Part shown: piece by piece, positions 1-8,195 of the stretch | Layout of the letters: every line of letters starts with the position of its first letter | Numbering within the stretch: position 1 is the first letter of the stretch | NCBI RefSeq assembly: GCF_041447285.1 | Contig: NZ_JBGMEB010000017.1 | Span: 1 to 64,000 of the forward strand | Length of the DNA: 64,000 nucleotides | Direction: 5' to 3' | DNA from: Methanomethylovorans sp041447285 | Lineage (GTDB): Archaea; Halobacteriota; Methanosarcinia; Methanosarcinales; Methanosarcinaceae | Made by a program: the position numbers and the translations under genes | The notes under the pieces: generated by a model | The model's input: the letters and a program-made list of their open reading frames with translations, nothing else | What the model was told of the DNA's origin: nothing | Database searches by the model: none

Positions 1-201
1 TTCTTATCAACTATTGGTACTTACTGAATTGCAAAATAAAGTTAAACTCAGGAATTCGTTTGGAAGGCTATTCTAAAAAAGTACATCAAATTAGAATAGA
101 AATCTAAGGAGCTAATTTGATGGCCTCATAGATAAAACACATCTTTACGGCTGATTTTATGTACCATGCTGCAAGTATTTTACTAATAGTTGGCTGGTTG
201 C

Positions 202-828
202 ATGGAGCAGGACTACTATTCATACATAAGGAAAATATTTTATAGATTGTCTTATGTATATGATTTGACAGATATTTTTATCATGGATATCAGAACTGAA
301 GTTGTGGATCTTACCGATGCAAAAAAAGGTGCCAAAATACTTGATGTAGCTACAGGTACTGGAAAGCAGGCTTTTGCATTCGGGAGAAGAGGTTATGAAG
401 TTGTGGGAATTGATTTTTCGGAACACATGCTGAAAGTTGCTGAAAGGAATAACGAGTATAATAATGTAGGATTTATTCTTGCTGATGCCGCAAAGCTTCC
501 ATTTATAGACCAGCATTTCGATGTGGGCTGTATTTCATTTGCCTTGCATGAAATGCCCCTAAGTATAAGAAAACAAGTTTTACAAGAGATCGTTAGGGTC
601 ACCAGGATTGGTGGCACTATAATGATCATTGACTATTCATCTTCATCTGAAAAAAGAGCAGGTGGGTACTTTGTCCGTTACATTGCCAGATTATATGAAA
701 GCAAATATTATGCTGAATTTATAGAGTCTGATCTGAATTCCCTACTTAAAGGATATGGAATAGAAGTAACTGCAGAACTATCTGCTATGTACGGAGTAGC
801 CAGAATATTAAAATGCATCAGGAGGTAA
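202..828 (+). CDS. Class I SAM-dependent methyltransferase (UbiE/Methyltransf_11 type)
   Basis: Small class I methyltransferase that should transfer a methyl group from S-adenosylmethionine; the acceptor is unknown. The SAM-binding motif I (ILDVATGTGK) lies near residue 45, followed by the acidic end of strand 2 (VVGIDFS) and a DAAKLPF motif typical of Methyltransf_11. An in-frame TTG at 190 would add four residues; I prefer the ATG at 202, although neither start has a clear ribosome binding site. Only 4 bases separate it from the next methyltransferase, so the two probably share a transcript. Substrates could be quinone-like, corrinoid or small metabolites, and the sequence does not decide. 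Confidence 0.8.
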   Translation: MEQDYYSYIRKIFYRLSYVYDLTDIFIMDIRTEVVDLTDAKKGAKILDVATGTGKQAFAFGRRGYEVVGIDFSEHMLKVAERNNEYNNVGFILADAAKLPFIDQHFDVGCISFALHEMPLSIRKQVLQEIVRVTRIGGTIMIIDYSSSSEKRAGGYFVRYIARLYESKYYAEFIESDLNSLLKGYGIEVTAELSAMYGVARILKCIRR

Positions 829-832
829 AGTC

Positions 833-1630
833 GTGTACAAATGGAACCCCGCTGATTATACCACTCAGTCCTCAAATCAGCAACAATGGGCTCAGGAACT
901 TATACCAAAGCTTGCTCTTAAGGGAAATGAAAGGATCCTGGACATAGGATGTGGGGAGGGTAAAGTCACCGCTGAGATCGCAAACCATGTGCCTCGGGGT
1001 TTTGTAGTGGGTGTTGATAGTTCTGAGGAAATGATAATGTTTGCCCGGAGTAAATTCCCTGAAATGGAGTATCCAAATCTCAGTTTTAAACTTATGGATG
1101 CAAAGCAATTGCATTTCAACAGGGAATTTGATATAGTTTTTTCAAACGCTGCTCTCCATTGGATAGTTGATCATCGCTCAGTTCTTAAAGGCATCAAAAT
1201 AAGTTTGAAAGCATCGGGGAAGATACTGCTTCAAATGGGCGGAAAGGGGAATGCTGCAAGTACATTTTTGGTAATTGATAAATTACTAAAAGATGAAAAA
1301 TGGAGCAGGTATTTTGAAGACTTTTCTTTTCCATTCGGTTTTTACAGCCCGGAAGAGTATAATATATGGCTGGATGAAGTAGGCCTTGAAGCAAAGAGGG
1401 TAGAACTTATACCCAAGGACATGAAACTTAAAGGTAGAGAAGGCTTATCTGGTTTTATTCGCAGCACATGGCTTCCATATACGTTGAGAATACCCGAAGA
1501 TCTGCGCAGTGAGTTCATTGATTCTTTTGTGGATAAGTACCTTGAAGTACACCCTGCTGACAAAGAAGGTGTGGTTCATATAGGAATGGTCAGGCTGGAG
1601 GTAGAAGCTGAAAACTGTACCAAGAAGTGA
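833..1630 (+). CDS. SAM-dependent methyltransferase, trans-aconitate methyltransferase-like
   Basis: Second methyltransferase of the pair. Motif I reads ILDIGCGEGK near residue 37, then VVGVDSS and the post-motif FSNAALHWI. The FSNAALHW segment plus the C-terminal half resemble the trans-aconitate 2-methyltransferase (Tam) and BioC-like branch. The start is GTG at 833 with a strong AGGAGGT at 820-826, which lies inside the end of the upstream gene and argues for translational coupling. Tam activity itself is only a family resemblance; archaeal members are mostly uncharacterised. It ends in front of a structured non-coding stretch. Confidence 0.8.
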   Translation: MYKWNPADYTTQSSNQQQWAQELIPKLALKGNERILDIGCGEGKVTAEIANHVPRGFVVGVDSSEEMIMFARSKFPEMEYPNLSFKLMDAKQLHFNREFDIVFSNAALHWIVDHRSVLKGIKISLKASGKILLQMGGKGNAASTFLVIDKLLKDEKWSRYFEDFSFPFGFYSPEEYNIWLDEVGLEAKRVELIPKDMKLKGREGLSGFIRSTWLPYTLRIPEDLRSEFIDSFVDKYLEVHPADKEGVVHIGMVRLEVEAENCTKK

Positions 1631-1764
1631 GGCACACTTAAAATGTAAATTATCTTAGTCTAATATTATAATTTGGTATTGCAACCATTCTACTACATGA
1701 AACCCTAACTGATTTAATGTTTTTAGAAGCACCAGATTTATATAATTATAATAATATATGAGCA

Positions 1765-1860
1765 TCTAGAGGGTATCACAATTATATCTTCCAGATAGAG
1801 TATAGTCATCATCAAATTCTGGGGAGGGCATTAGTCTTCCCCGGGAAGATACCCTCGATC
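1765..1860 (+). ncRNA. Candidate structured small RNA between two convergent genes
   Basis: The 288-base gap between convergent genes holds nested inverted repeats: GAGGGTATC at 1769-1777 pairs with GATACCCTC at 1848-1856; ATCTTCC at 1786-1792 pairs with GGAAGAT at 1844-1850; GGGGA at 1821-1825 pairs with TCCCC at 1838-1842. A TATA-like run (TTTATATAAT) begins near 1738, about 27 bases before the first stem, as expected for an archaeal promoter of a plus-strand RNA. T-rich sequence follows from about 1864. I recognise no known RNA family. It could instead be a bidirectional terminator or a degenerate inverted-repeat element. Confidence 0.35.
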
Positions 1861-1918
1861 TTCCATTTTAATCTGTTTTCTAATTGACAGCCTCCACTAA
1901 ATCAATGCACAAAGGTTA

Positions 1919-2371
1919 CTATAAAAAGCCTTGAGTCACTGGCTCAAGGCCATGTTTTCTGAAAATTTTTACCACTTCATCTGTTGGGTCATAGCAGCGA
2001 TAGAAAAGGTGGGATTTGCATGCACAATCACTGCACCCAAAACCATGAACAGCTTCAGACTGGAATTTTTTTGCAAGAAGACATTCAATTTTGACAGAAG
2101 TGACAGCATGCACTGTGCACACCAATTGAAAATGCTCATCAAGATTTATATAATCGACATGCCACTTGGCTTTTCTTCCTTTATCCTTTGAAAGCATTAC
2201 ATGTCTATACAATCTCTTTAGACCGCCTGTGCCTTGTGCAGAACCCACATAAATATGATACCCTGCCCTAAAATTAATATCTTCAAGACCTCCAACCCTG
2301 ATACTGCATTGTTGGTTTTCGAATATCAGACAATATACTCCCTTCTCCTTGACTGCCTCGACCATATTCAT
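1919..2371 (-). CDS. GIY-YIG/DUF123 Uri-superfamily endonuclease-like protein
   Basis: About 150 residues with the DUF123 layout: GVYCLIF near residue 11 and YHIYVGSA near residue 38 stand for the GIY and YIG strands, with a following Arg-Tyr pair (GLKRLYRH) and W-H-x-D-Y (KWHVDYI). A C-terminal cysteine cluster (GCSDCACKSH) is typical of the family. DUF123 proteins are often fused or adjacent to endonuclease III; here the gene stands alone and nth is about 53 kb away. Nuclease activity is inferred from the fold family. The start at 2371 leaves a very short intergenic space to the divergent neighbour, so the mRNA may be leaderless. Confidence 0.75.
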   Translation of the reverse strand: MNMVEAVKEKGVYCLIFENQQCSIRVGGLEDINFRAGYHIYVGSAQGTGGLKRLYRHVMLSKDKGRKAKWHVDYINLDEHFQLVCTVHAVTSVKIECLLAKKFQSEAVHGFGCSDCACKSHLFYRCYDPTDEVVKIFRKHGLEPVTQGFL

Positions 2372-2418
2372 ACACCTAGATGCATAAAATTAAATCGTTT
2401 CCCACTGAATCTTTAGTG

Positions 2419-2784
2419 ATGACTATGAGCAAAGAAATACAAGAAGCAAAGGATGTAAAGGGCTTCGGACCAAGATCTGTGATCTATGCAACTCAGATAG
2501 ACAAAGAGTTCGGGGAAGCTCTTGCAGGTTACTATAAAGCCGTATGGAAGGAGAGGGAAAATGGACTTACTATGAAGCAAAAGCACCTTTTAGTCTTTAC
2601 TATAGCCTGTTCCAAACTTAACATAGAAAGTGCGCTCAAGATACTGGAGAAGCTTAAGAAATTCGAGGCAACTTCACAGGAAATAAAAGATGCCATGATG
2701 ATAGCAGCATGGACTGGCGGGATACAGCACTTCACTGATTTCAGCCCCAAGATACTAAAAGAAATGGAAAGATTAGGTTTCTAA
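2419..2784 (+). CDS. Carboxymuconolactone decarboxylase/AhpD-family protein without the redox CxxC
   Basis: About 120 residues matching the all-helical CMD/AhpD fold: a helix with KQKHLLVFTIACS, then EIKDAMMIAAWTGG, the usual second signature. In redox-active AhpD-like members the first helix carries CxxC plus a histidine; here only one cysteine remains (ACSKLN) and the second position is leucine, so peroxidase-type disulfide chemistry is unlikely. The reading frame extends upstream to 2380, but a start at 2419 (or 2425) leaves room for the divergent promoter and puts AAATTAAAT about 30 bases upstream, as in a leaderless transcript. Function unknown. Confidence 0.7.
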   Translation: MTMSKEIQEAKDVKGFGPRSVIYATQIDKEFGEALAGYYKAVWKERENGLTMKQKHLLVFTIACSKLNIESALKILEKLKKFEATSQEIKDAMMIAAWTGGIQHFTDFSPKILKEMERLGF

Positions 2785-2801
2785 AACCCCTCTTCCATCT
2801 T

Positions 2802-3098
2802 TCAAGGTAAAGGTAAAATCCATGACCATAACACAACTAGTATTAAATGGATCAGCAGGATAAAGGGAAAACCATATTTAAATTGAGGGTGCTTCGTTTT
2901 ATGCCGGAAGATTTTCATTCCTAAAACACCCCCTAAACTTCCACCTACAATTGCCCATATGAACAGATGTTTTTCAGGTATTCTATGTTTTTTACGGGTA
3001 GCTTTCTTTTTATCCAAACCCATAAGGCTGAATGATATGATATTAACAACTACGATATATCCAAGAAAATAATTAGTCAAAAAATATCCTGATTGCAT
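2802..3098 (-). CDS. DUF1294 small membrane protein
   Basis: About 98 residues with three hydrophobic segments and the conserved DUF1294 core: MGLDKKKA after the first segment, RIPEKHLF, and GGSLGGVLGMKIFRHKT, then a terminal membrane helix. The family is widespread and its function is unknown; in some bacteria it is fused to a cold-shock domain, which is absent here. The frame opens with TTG at 3116, but ATG at 3098 is the likelier start, with TATA-like sequence about 30 bases upstream and no ribosome binding site. It converges with the CMD-family gene. Confidence 0.75.
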   Translation of the reverse strand: MQSGYFLTNYFLGYIVVVNIISFSLMGLDKKKATRKKHRIPEKHLFIWAIVGGSLGGVLGMKIFRHKTKHPQFKYGFPFILLIHLILVVLWSWILPLP

Positions 3099-3200
3099 AT
3101 TATTTATAAATTGCAATCTAACATATATAGATATATATGTATTATTTTACTAAAATAGTAGTATCTTGAAAAAGAATATAATAGATATCTTGAACATGTC

Positions 3201-4121
3201 TCATTTTTCCAAGTCCCAAATGTTCAGCCGGCCATCTGCTGTTGTAGCAACTAGATAACGCCCGTTGGGTGAAAAAGCCATACTGTATACGCCTTTGACC
3301 ATAAGAGGTATATTTGATACACTTTTTCCCGAATCAAAATCATAGATAACAATGTCATAATCCATTCCTACAGCAAATGTTTTTCCATTGGAAGAAACTG
3401 CGAGAGGGAAATGACCTGTACCATCAAGTTCTATAGAAAGCTCTTCTTTAAGGTTTTTCAATGACCAGATGCGCAGCTTTCGCTCATATCCTGAACTAAT
3501 AAGATGCTTTCTGTCAGGAGTCACTACCATGGACATCAAGGCAACATCATGGCCTCTCAATTTCTGTTCAAGTCTACCATCAGATGAAGACCAGACATAT
3601 ATATCTCCACCTACACCACCACTTAGTACTTGTTTGCCATCGGGAGTAAAAAGAACACATGAAATAGCATCCGGACTTCCTTCCAAAACTAAAAATTCTT
3701 TACCATATTTCAACGCCCATAATCTTACGGTTCCATCATAAGAACCCGAAGCAAGCAATTTTCCATCTGGGGAAATACATACAGATGACACAACATTGCT
3801 ATGTCCTGCGAGAACTTCCAGAGGAAGACAGGCAGGATAAGACCAAAGCCTGATAGTATGATCGGATGAGCCTGTAGCAATGATATTCAGATTACGGGAA
3901 AATGAAATACTGTTAACACTTTTAGTATGCCCTTTGAACTCTCCCATCAACTCCCAAGAAGGCACCGACCAGAGCTTCATGAATCCGTCCATGCCGGAAG
4001 ATAACGCTTTTCTTCCAGCATTCAGGAAAGTTATATTGTTAGCATGACCTTTGTGAGCATGGAATCTTATGTAATCGTTTTCCATATTCTCTCCCGGAAG
4101 TAGAAAGCATTCTGATATCAT
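3201..4121 (-). CDS. WD40-repeat beta-propeller protein
   Basis: 306 residues made almost entirely of seven WD40 blades. The first three and the fifth carry the GH...WD pattern (for example GHTKSVNSISF...IRLWS and GHSNVVSSV...VRLWA). Blade six is degenerate, and blade seven closes with LNIWDLE. One seven-bladed propeller would use the whole protein, with no signal peptide or other domain, suggesting a cytoplasmic scaffold. The start overlaps the end of msrB by 4 bases (ATGA), so the two are probably co-translated; a second possible start lies 12 codons downstream. The partner is unknown. Confidence 0.85.
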   Translation of the reverse strand: MISECFLLPGENMENDYIRFHAHKGHANNITFLNAGRKALSSGMDGFMKLWSVPSWELMGEFKGHTKSVNSISFSRNLNIIATGSSDHTIRLWSYPACLPLEVLAGHSNVVSSVCISPDGKLLASGSYDGTVRLWALKYGKEFLVLEGSPDAISCVLFTPDGKQVLSGGVGGDIYVWSSSDGRLEQKLRGHDVALMSMVVTPDRKHLISSGYERKLRIWSLKNLKEELSIELDGTGHFPLAVSSNGKTFAVGMDYDIVIYDFDSGKSVSNIPLMVKGVYSMAFSPNGRYLVATTADGRLNIWDLEK

Positions 4122-4516
4122 GTCTCTTCCTCGAAATCCAATGAGACCGAATTCATACAGAATCTTTCGCCTGTAGGTGCAGGTCCATCATCAAAAACAT
4201 GGCCAAGATGGCTTCCACACCTGCTGCAAAGTACTTCTGTCCTCTGCATTGCATAACTATTATCGGTTTTTCTGACCACTTTATCCTCAGATATTGGAGC
4301 CCAGAAACTTGGCCAGCCAGTACCAGAGTCGAACTTCGTATTTGAATTAAATAGTTCCTGTCCACAAGCGGCACAGAGATAGACACCTTTCTTTTCATTT
4401 TGGTAATATTTTCCACTAAAAGCAGGTTCTGTTCCCTTTTCCCTTAATACATAGTATTGCTGTGGGGTTAGGATTTTCTTCCATTCCTGCTCCTGTATTT
4501 TTACAAATGATGGCAT
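4118..4516 (-). CDS. msrB: Peptide-methionine (R)-S-oxide reductase MsrB
   Basis: Repairs oxidised methionine (R-sulfoxide) in proteins. The SelR/MsrB domain is full length (about 132 residues), with two CxxC zinc pairs (CAAC and CSRC), the GTGWPSFW signature and the catalytic cysteine in RFCMNS near the C-terminus. The reading frame extends to 4582, but ATG at 4516 is preceded by a strong GGGAGG-type site, so the longer form is unlikely. The WD40 gene overlaps its stop codon. No msrA is seen in the window. The resolving cysteine arrangement is not certain from sequence alone. Confidence 0.93.
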   Translation of the reverse strand: MPSFVKIQEQEWKKILTPQQYYVLREKGTEPAFSGKYYQNEKKGVYLCAACGQELFNSNTKFDSGTGWPSFWAPISEDKVVRKTDNSYAMQRTEVLCSRCGSHLGHVFDDGPAPTGERFCMNSVSLDFEEET

Positions 4517-4750
4517 ATTCTCCCCTCCCTCGTATTTCAAGATATGAATCAAAAACCTTGAAATAAAGATACCCTTACTCAAGTTTGAGAGATTCTAAAT
4601 TAAATAGTTTACGGATTGATCAGTAAAATTTGAAACACCTGATTTCTAACAGATAAATATACTCTATAAATATAAATAATATAATAAATATAAATAGTAT
4701 CATGCCAGATAAGATGATAGGGAATTGTCCATCGGATCAGGGGTGATAGT

Positions 4751-5098
4751 GTGGCATGTTCTGCTACAACGTGTATGGATAACAAAGAACACGCTTCTTG
4801 TTTAATTAACAACATGAGGTTGTCAGAAAAGTATACAGATGCCCTCATGAGCTGGACAGAGAAGTATCTCGATCTAATAAATCTAGAAAGAATCATATGG
4901 CGTGAGATTGCTGTATCTGAAAATCCTTATCTCAATGTGAAAATAGCAGCAGAAAGAGACTTGGAATTCACTGTACTATTTGCATCAAAAAAGGATCGCA
5001 GCAACAGCACTATTTTTTTCCTTGAGGGAAATCTGCTGCTGCTTTTCAATTTTACACTGGAAAGCCTGAAAGAAAACAGTGTGTCCTATGCACTGTAA
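4751..5098 (+). CDS. Hypothetical protein, 115 residues
   Basis: I do not recognise this protein. It starts with GTG at 4751 after GGGTGAT and has a cysteine-containing N-terminus (Cys3, Cys8 and a third near residue 17), then a helical segment rich in Trp, Arg and Glu, and a C-terminal part with two hydrophobic stretches alternating with polar residues (FTVLFAS; NLLLLFNFTL) that suggest beta strands. TATA-rich sequence (TATAAATATAAATAAT) lies 70-100 bases upstream. It converges with argS, ending only 5 bases before it. It may be a lineage-specific small protein; whether it is expressed is unknown. Confidence 0.55.
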   Translation: MACSATTCMDNKEHASCLINNMRLSEKYTDALMSWTEKYLDLINLERIIWREIAVSENPYLNVKIAAERDLEFTVLFASKKDRSNSTIFFLEGNLLLLFNFTLESLKENSVSYAL

Positions 5099-5103
5099 AA
5101 ATT

Positions 5104-6807
5104 TCACATAGACTCTGGAGCATCTATGCCCAGGGTCTCTAATGAAATTGCCAACGTGATGCGTGCACAGTCCACAAGTCCAAGCCTTGTAGCTCTCAGT
5201 TTTTCGTCATCGATGCTAATTACGGGTACGAAGCGGTAGAACTGGTTGAAAGCTTCTGCAAGCTCTCTTGAGTAGATAGCTAATGTATGTGGTTTTAACT
5301 CCCTTGCACACTGCTCTATAATGCTGTCAAAAGAAGCCATTTTCTTGATCAAGTCCACTTCAGTATCCTCCACAAGTAGTGAAGGATCCATTTCAAAAGC
5401 CTCGTTCCAGACTCCTTCTTCCTGAGCTTTCTTCAGTATACTGCATGCTCTGGCATGTGAATACTGGATAAATGGAGCACCTTGTTTCTCGAAATCGAGA
5501 GCCTCTTTCCAGTTGAAAACCGTAGATTTCTCCGGTGAAACTCTGATAACATCGTATCTGACAGCACCAATGCCGACCATTCTGGCTACTTTTTGTTTGA
5601 AATCCTCAGGCATATCTGGCCTTCGCATATCAACTTCCACAAAAGCCTGTTCTTCTACCTGGTCCAATAATTCATCTGCGGAAATGAACTTGCCTCTTCT
5701 GGTACTCATAGAGCCTTCAGGCAAAGAAACAAACTCAAATATTACAACTTCAGGTTCAGGTTTTCCCAGAAGATTCAGAGTTGCCTTTAACTGACCTGAA
5801 ATAAGCTTGTGGTCGGCTCCCAGAATATCGATCATGCGATCAGCTCTTTCACCTTTCCACTCATGGTATGCCAGATCTCTAGTAGTGTACAGAGATGTTC
5901 CATCTGATCTCTGTACCACCAGTTTCTTCTCAAAACCGTAATCCTCCAGATCCAACATAAGGGCACCATCATCGACCTTCGTACGACCTGTAGCTTTAAT
6001 CTCCTCAATTATTCTTGTAACAGCACCTGACCTTACAAAAGTGGATTCGTAAGGGAAACTATCATGGTATATGTTCATGCGCAAAAGAGTTTCTTTTATA
6101 CCATCGAGTGCAAGAGAGACAGCTTCACTGAAGCTTTTTATTGTAGCATCATCCCCTTTTTCCACAAGCTGCATAAGTCTGTCGATCTCTGCTACTTTTT
6201 CAGGTTCTTCCCCAAGCTTAGCATTGGCCTTAATATAAACATCTGCTATAGAGTGGTCTGATTTTTTTGATGTATCAAAATCAAAATGAGAAAGAGCCCA
6301 GGAAACAATAGCTATCTGACGACCCATGTCATTTACATAGTACTGGGTCTCAACATTGTAACCGGCTTTTCTGAGAATGCGCACCAGAGTGTCACCAATG
6401 ACTGAGTTTCTGATATGACCCACATGTAATGGCCCATTTGGATTTGCAGAAGTATGTTCAAGGAGGATCTTACCTTCACAGAAACCTCCTCCAAATGACG
6501 TGCCTTCAGACCTTATCCTTGAAAAGGTTTCTTCAATATAGTTTCTGGAAGTGTTAATATTAATATAAGGACCCATAGCCTTCATTTCGCCTATGAGAAG
6601 GAAATTCTTCACATTAGCAGTTTTAACTATTGTTTCTGCTAACTCTTTGGGATTCTTCTTTTCCCTGGATGCGATCCTGAAAGCAACTTTTGAAGCAACA
6701 TCTGCATGTTTTGATGGTTCAAGATCAAGATCTGAAGCTTCAATACCAAGCTGGGAAATAGTCTCATTTAATAATGTTTCAACCTGTTTTCTGAAATCCA
6801 GATACAT
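5104..6807 (-). CDS. argS: Arginyl-tRNA synthetase
   Basis: Class I synthetase that charges tRNA-Arg, 567 residues, full length for archaea. It has an N-terminal Arg-tRNA synthetase additional domain, the HIGH-box region (HTSANPNGPLHVGH) near residue 115, a degenerate KMSKS equivalent (MSTRRGKF) near residue 367, and a C-terminal DALR anticodon-binding domain containing the conserved Ala-Glu-Ala-Phe-Asn-x-Phe-Tyr. It lies 13 bases downstream of prf1 on the same strand, so release factor and synthetase probably form one translation operon. No anomalies seen. Confidence 0.97.
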   Translation of the reverse strand: MYLDFRKQVETLLNETISQLGIEASDLDLEPSKHADVASKVAFRIASREKKNPKELAETIVKTANVKNFLLIGEMKAMGPYININTSRNYIEETFSRIRSEGTSFGGGFCEGKILLEHTSANPNGPLHVGHIRNSVIGDTLVRILRKAGYNVETQYYVNDMGRQIAIVSWALSHFDFDTSKKSDHSIADVYIKANAKLGEEPEKVAEIDRLMQLVEKGDDATIKSFSEAVSLALDGIKETLLRMNIYHDSFPYESTFVRSGAVTRIIEEIKATGRTKVDDGALMLDLEDYGFEKKLVVQRSDGTSLYTTRDLAYHEWKGERADRMIDILGADHKLISGQLKATLNLLGKPEPEVVIFEFVSLPEGSMSTRRGKFISADELLDQVEEQAFVEVDMRRPDMPEDFKQKVARMVGIGAVRYDVIRVSPEKSTVFNWKEALDFEKQGAPFIQYSHARACSILKKAQEEGVWNEAFEMDPSLLVEDTEVDLIKKMASFDSIIEQCARELKPHTLAIYSRELAEAFNQFYRFVPVISIDDEKLRATRLGLVDCARITLAISLETLGIDAPESM

Positions 6808-6820
6808 TATATCACCCGTT

Positions 6821-8065
6821 TTACATACCCGTGCTGAACCTCAATATAGCAACCAGACCGCCAAAAGCGTTCATAAGTTGTGAACCTTCATCAAAATCAG
6901 TTGAAATGAATTCCACCTGGGTGTTCATCTGATCAGCCATTTCAGAAAGTTCGTCTACAATATCCACTTTTTCTACAACTTCCATAGAATAACCACAAAC
7001 TGGACAAGGCCCTGGGGCAAAATTGTCCTCTCCGGGTTTGAAGGCTTTTGTTAGCTTTGCCTCATGGTCTCCATTTGGACATCGTACTGTTATTCTTTCT
7101 GCTCTGAGATCCTCAGATATCAGAAGGACTTCCACTGCACCAATATGAAGATTCCCTCTTACAGATTCTTCTCCATAGGCTGCTTTGCCAGAATCTGATA
7201 CTAATTCTGTGAAAAAACGCTGAATGAGCTTTTTTTCTGCAATAAGATCGATATCCGAAAGTTTCTCACTTGCTGCATTAACCAATTCCGGAAGGCCGGA
7301 TTCATCGGTATATGCAACATCAAAAAGACCAAGTACCTTTTTCTGAAGTTCATGATGCAGGAACTCTCCTGATTCGAACTCTTCCTTGGTCGGAGAGGGA
7401 CCTCCTATAAGAATACCTTCAAAGTTTTTCGGATCAACTGCCATGAACACGTCAGTAGCAGCATCACCTATACGTTTGTAGAACTCATGGATAGCAATGA
7501 GCCTCAATTGTTGGAACCTATGAGCACTCTGACCTCCTTTTCGCTGTTTTCCTGGTACAGTAGAAGTTAAAGTCCTATTAGCTTCTATATGCTTACCCAC
7601 AAGTAAGCCAACAGCTGCCTCACGCCTATCTAGAACCAATAGTCCATAGGTTTTTGCATCTTTGAGCATTTCTTCAAGAGGCTCAAGGTAAAAACTGGAG
7701 TCACAGTGATATCTGTATGTTACTATTGGCTGAGGGGGTTCGACAGTAGTGGTTTCCATATTTGTCTTGTTTGCACCGATATCAACAGCACCAGTGAAGA
7801 AAACTATACCATTTTCCGGAACTTCTACATATCTGAGCCTTGCAAGCAAGGATTCTATAGCACCCTGAACATTGTCCTTAGTGATCTTAGACTTAATGTT
7901 TGCCGCCTGCCCATGTTCTCCTTTGAGCTGAGAGGTGATATCAGATATTTGTTTATCAGGAGGAATATAGAGAGAGATGAGTTCTGTTCCACGACCTTTC
8001 TTGGTCCTGAGTTCCTCCAGTTTCTTTTTAAATTCATATTTCTTATGAGCAGATTGTTCTGTCAT
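6821..8065 (-). CDS. prf1: Peptide chain release factor aRF1
   Basis: Recognises all three stop codons and triggers peptidyl-tRNA hydrolysis. 414 residues, the usual archaeal length, with the three eRF1 domains: NIKS (AANIKSKIT) near residue 55 for stop-codon reading, GGQ (RKGGQSAHR) near residue 178 for catalysis, and a C-terminal domain with a CPNGDHE...CPVCG metal-site-like pattern. It is the first gene of the pair with argS. The upstream 130 bases contain AT-rich TATA candidates around 8100-8150 on the minus strand. Methanogens that encode pyrrolysine read UAG specially, but this gene does not test that. Confidence 0.97.
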   Translation of the reverse strand: MTEQSAHKKYEFKKKLEELRTKKGRGTELISLYIPPDKQISDITSQLKGEHGQAANIKSKITKDNVQGAIESLLARLRYVEVPENGIVFFTGAVDIGANKTNMETTTVEPPQPIVTYRYHCDSSFYLEPLEEMLKDAKTYGLLVLDRREAAVGLLVGKHIEANRTLTSTVPGKQRKGGQSAHRFQQLRLIAIHEFYKRIGDAATDVFMAVDPKNFEGILIGGPSPTKEEFESGEFLHHELQKKVLGLFDVAYTDESGLPELVNAASEKLSDIDLIAEKKLIQRFFTELVSDSGKAAYGEESVRGNLHIGAVEVLLISEDLRAERITVRCPNGDHEAKLTKAFKPGEDNFAPGPCPVCGYSMEVVEKVDIVDELSEMADQMNTQVEFISTDFDEGSQLMNAFGGLVAILRFSTGM

Positions 8066-8195
8066 TGTGTTAATACTCCATGGTAAGATTAAATGATAAG
8101 ATATCTCAAATTTTATAATTTGCCTTTATGTAGATCTTGATATAAATATAGATTATGACAGGTATTTGAAAGAAATGCTGTCAATGCAGCAGATG

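Noticed and set aside
2..107. Possible 3' end of an upstream gene at the window edge
   Set aside because: Two plus-strand frames are open from the edge (to a stop at 74-76 and to a stop at 105-107). Neither has a recognisable ending, so I cannot decide between them or exclude non-coding DNA.
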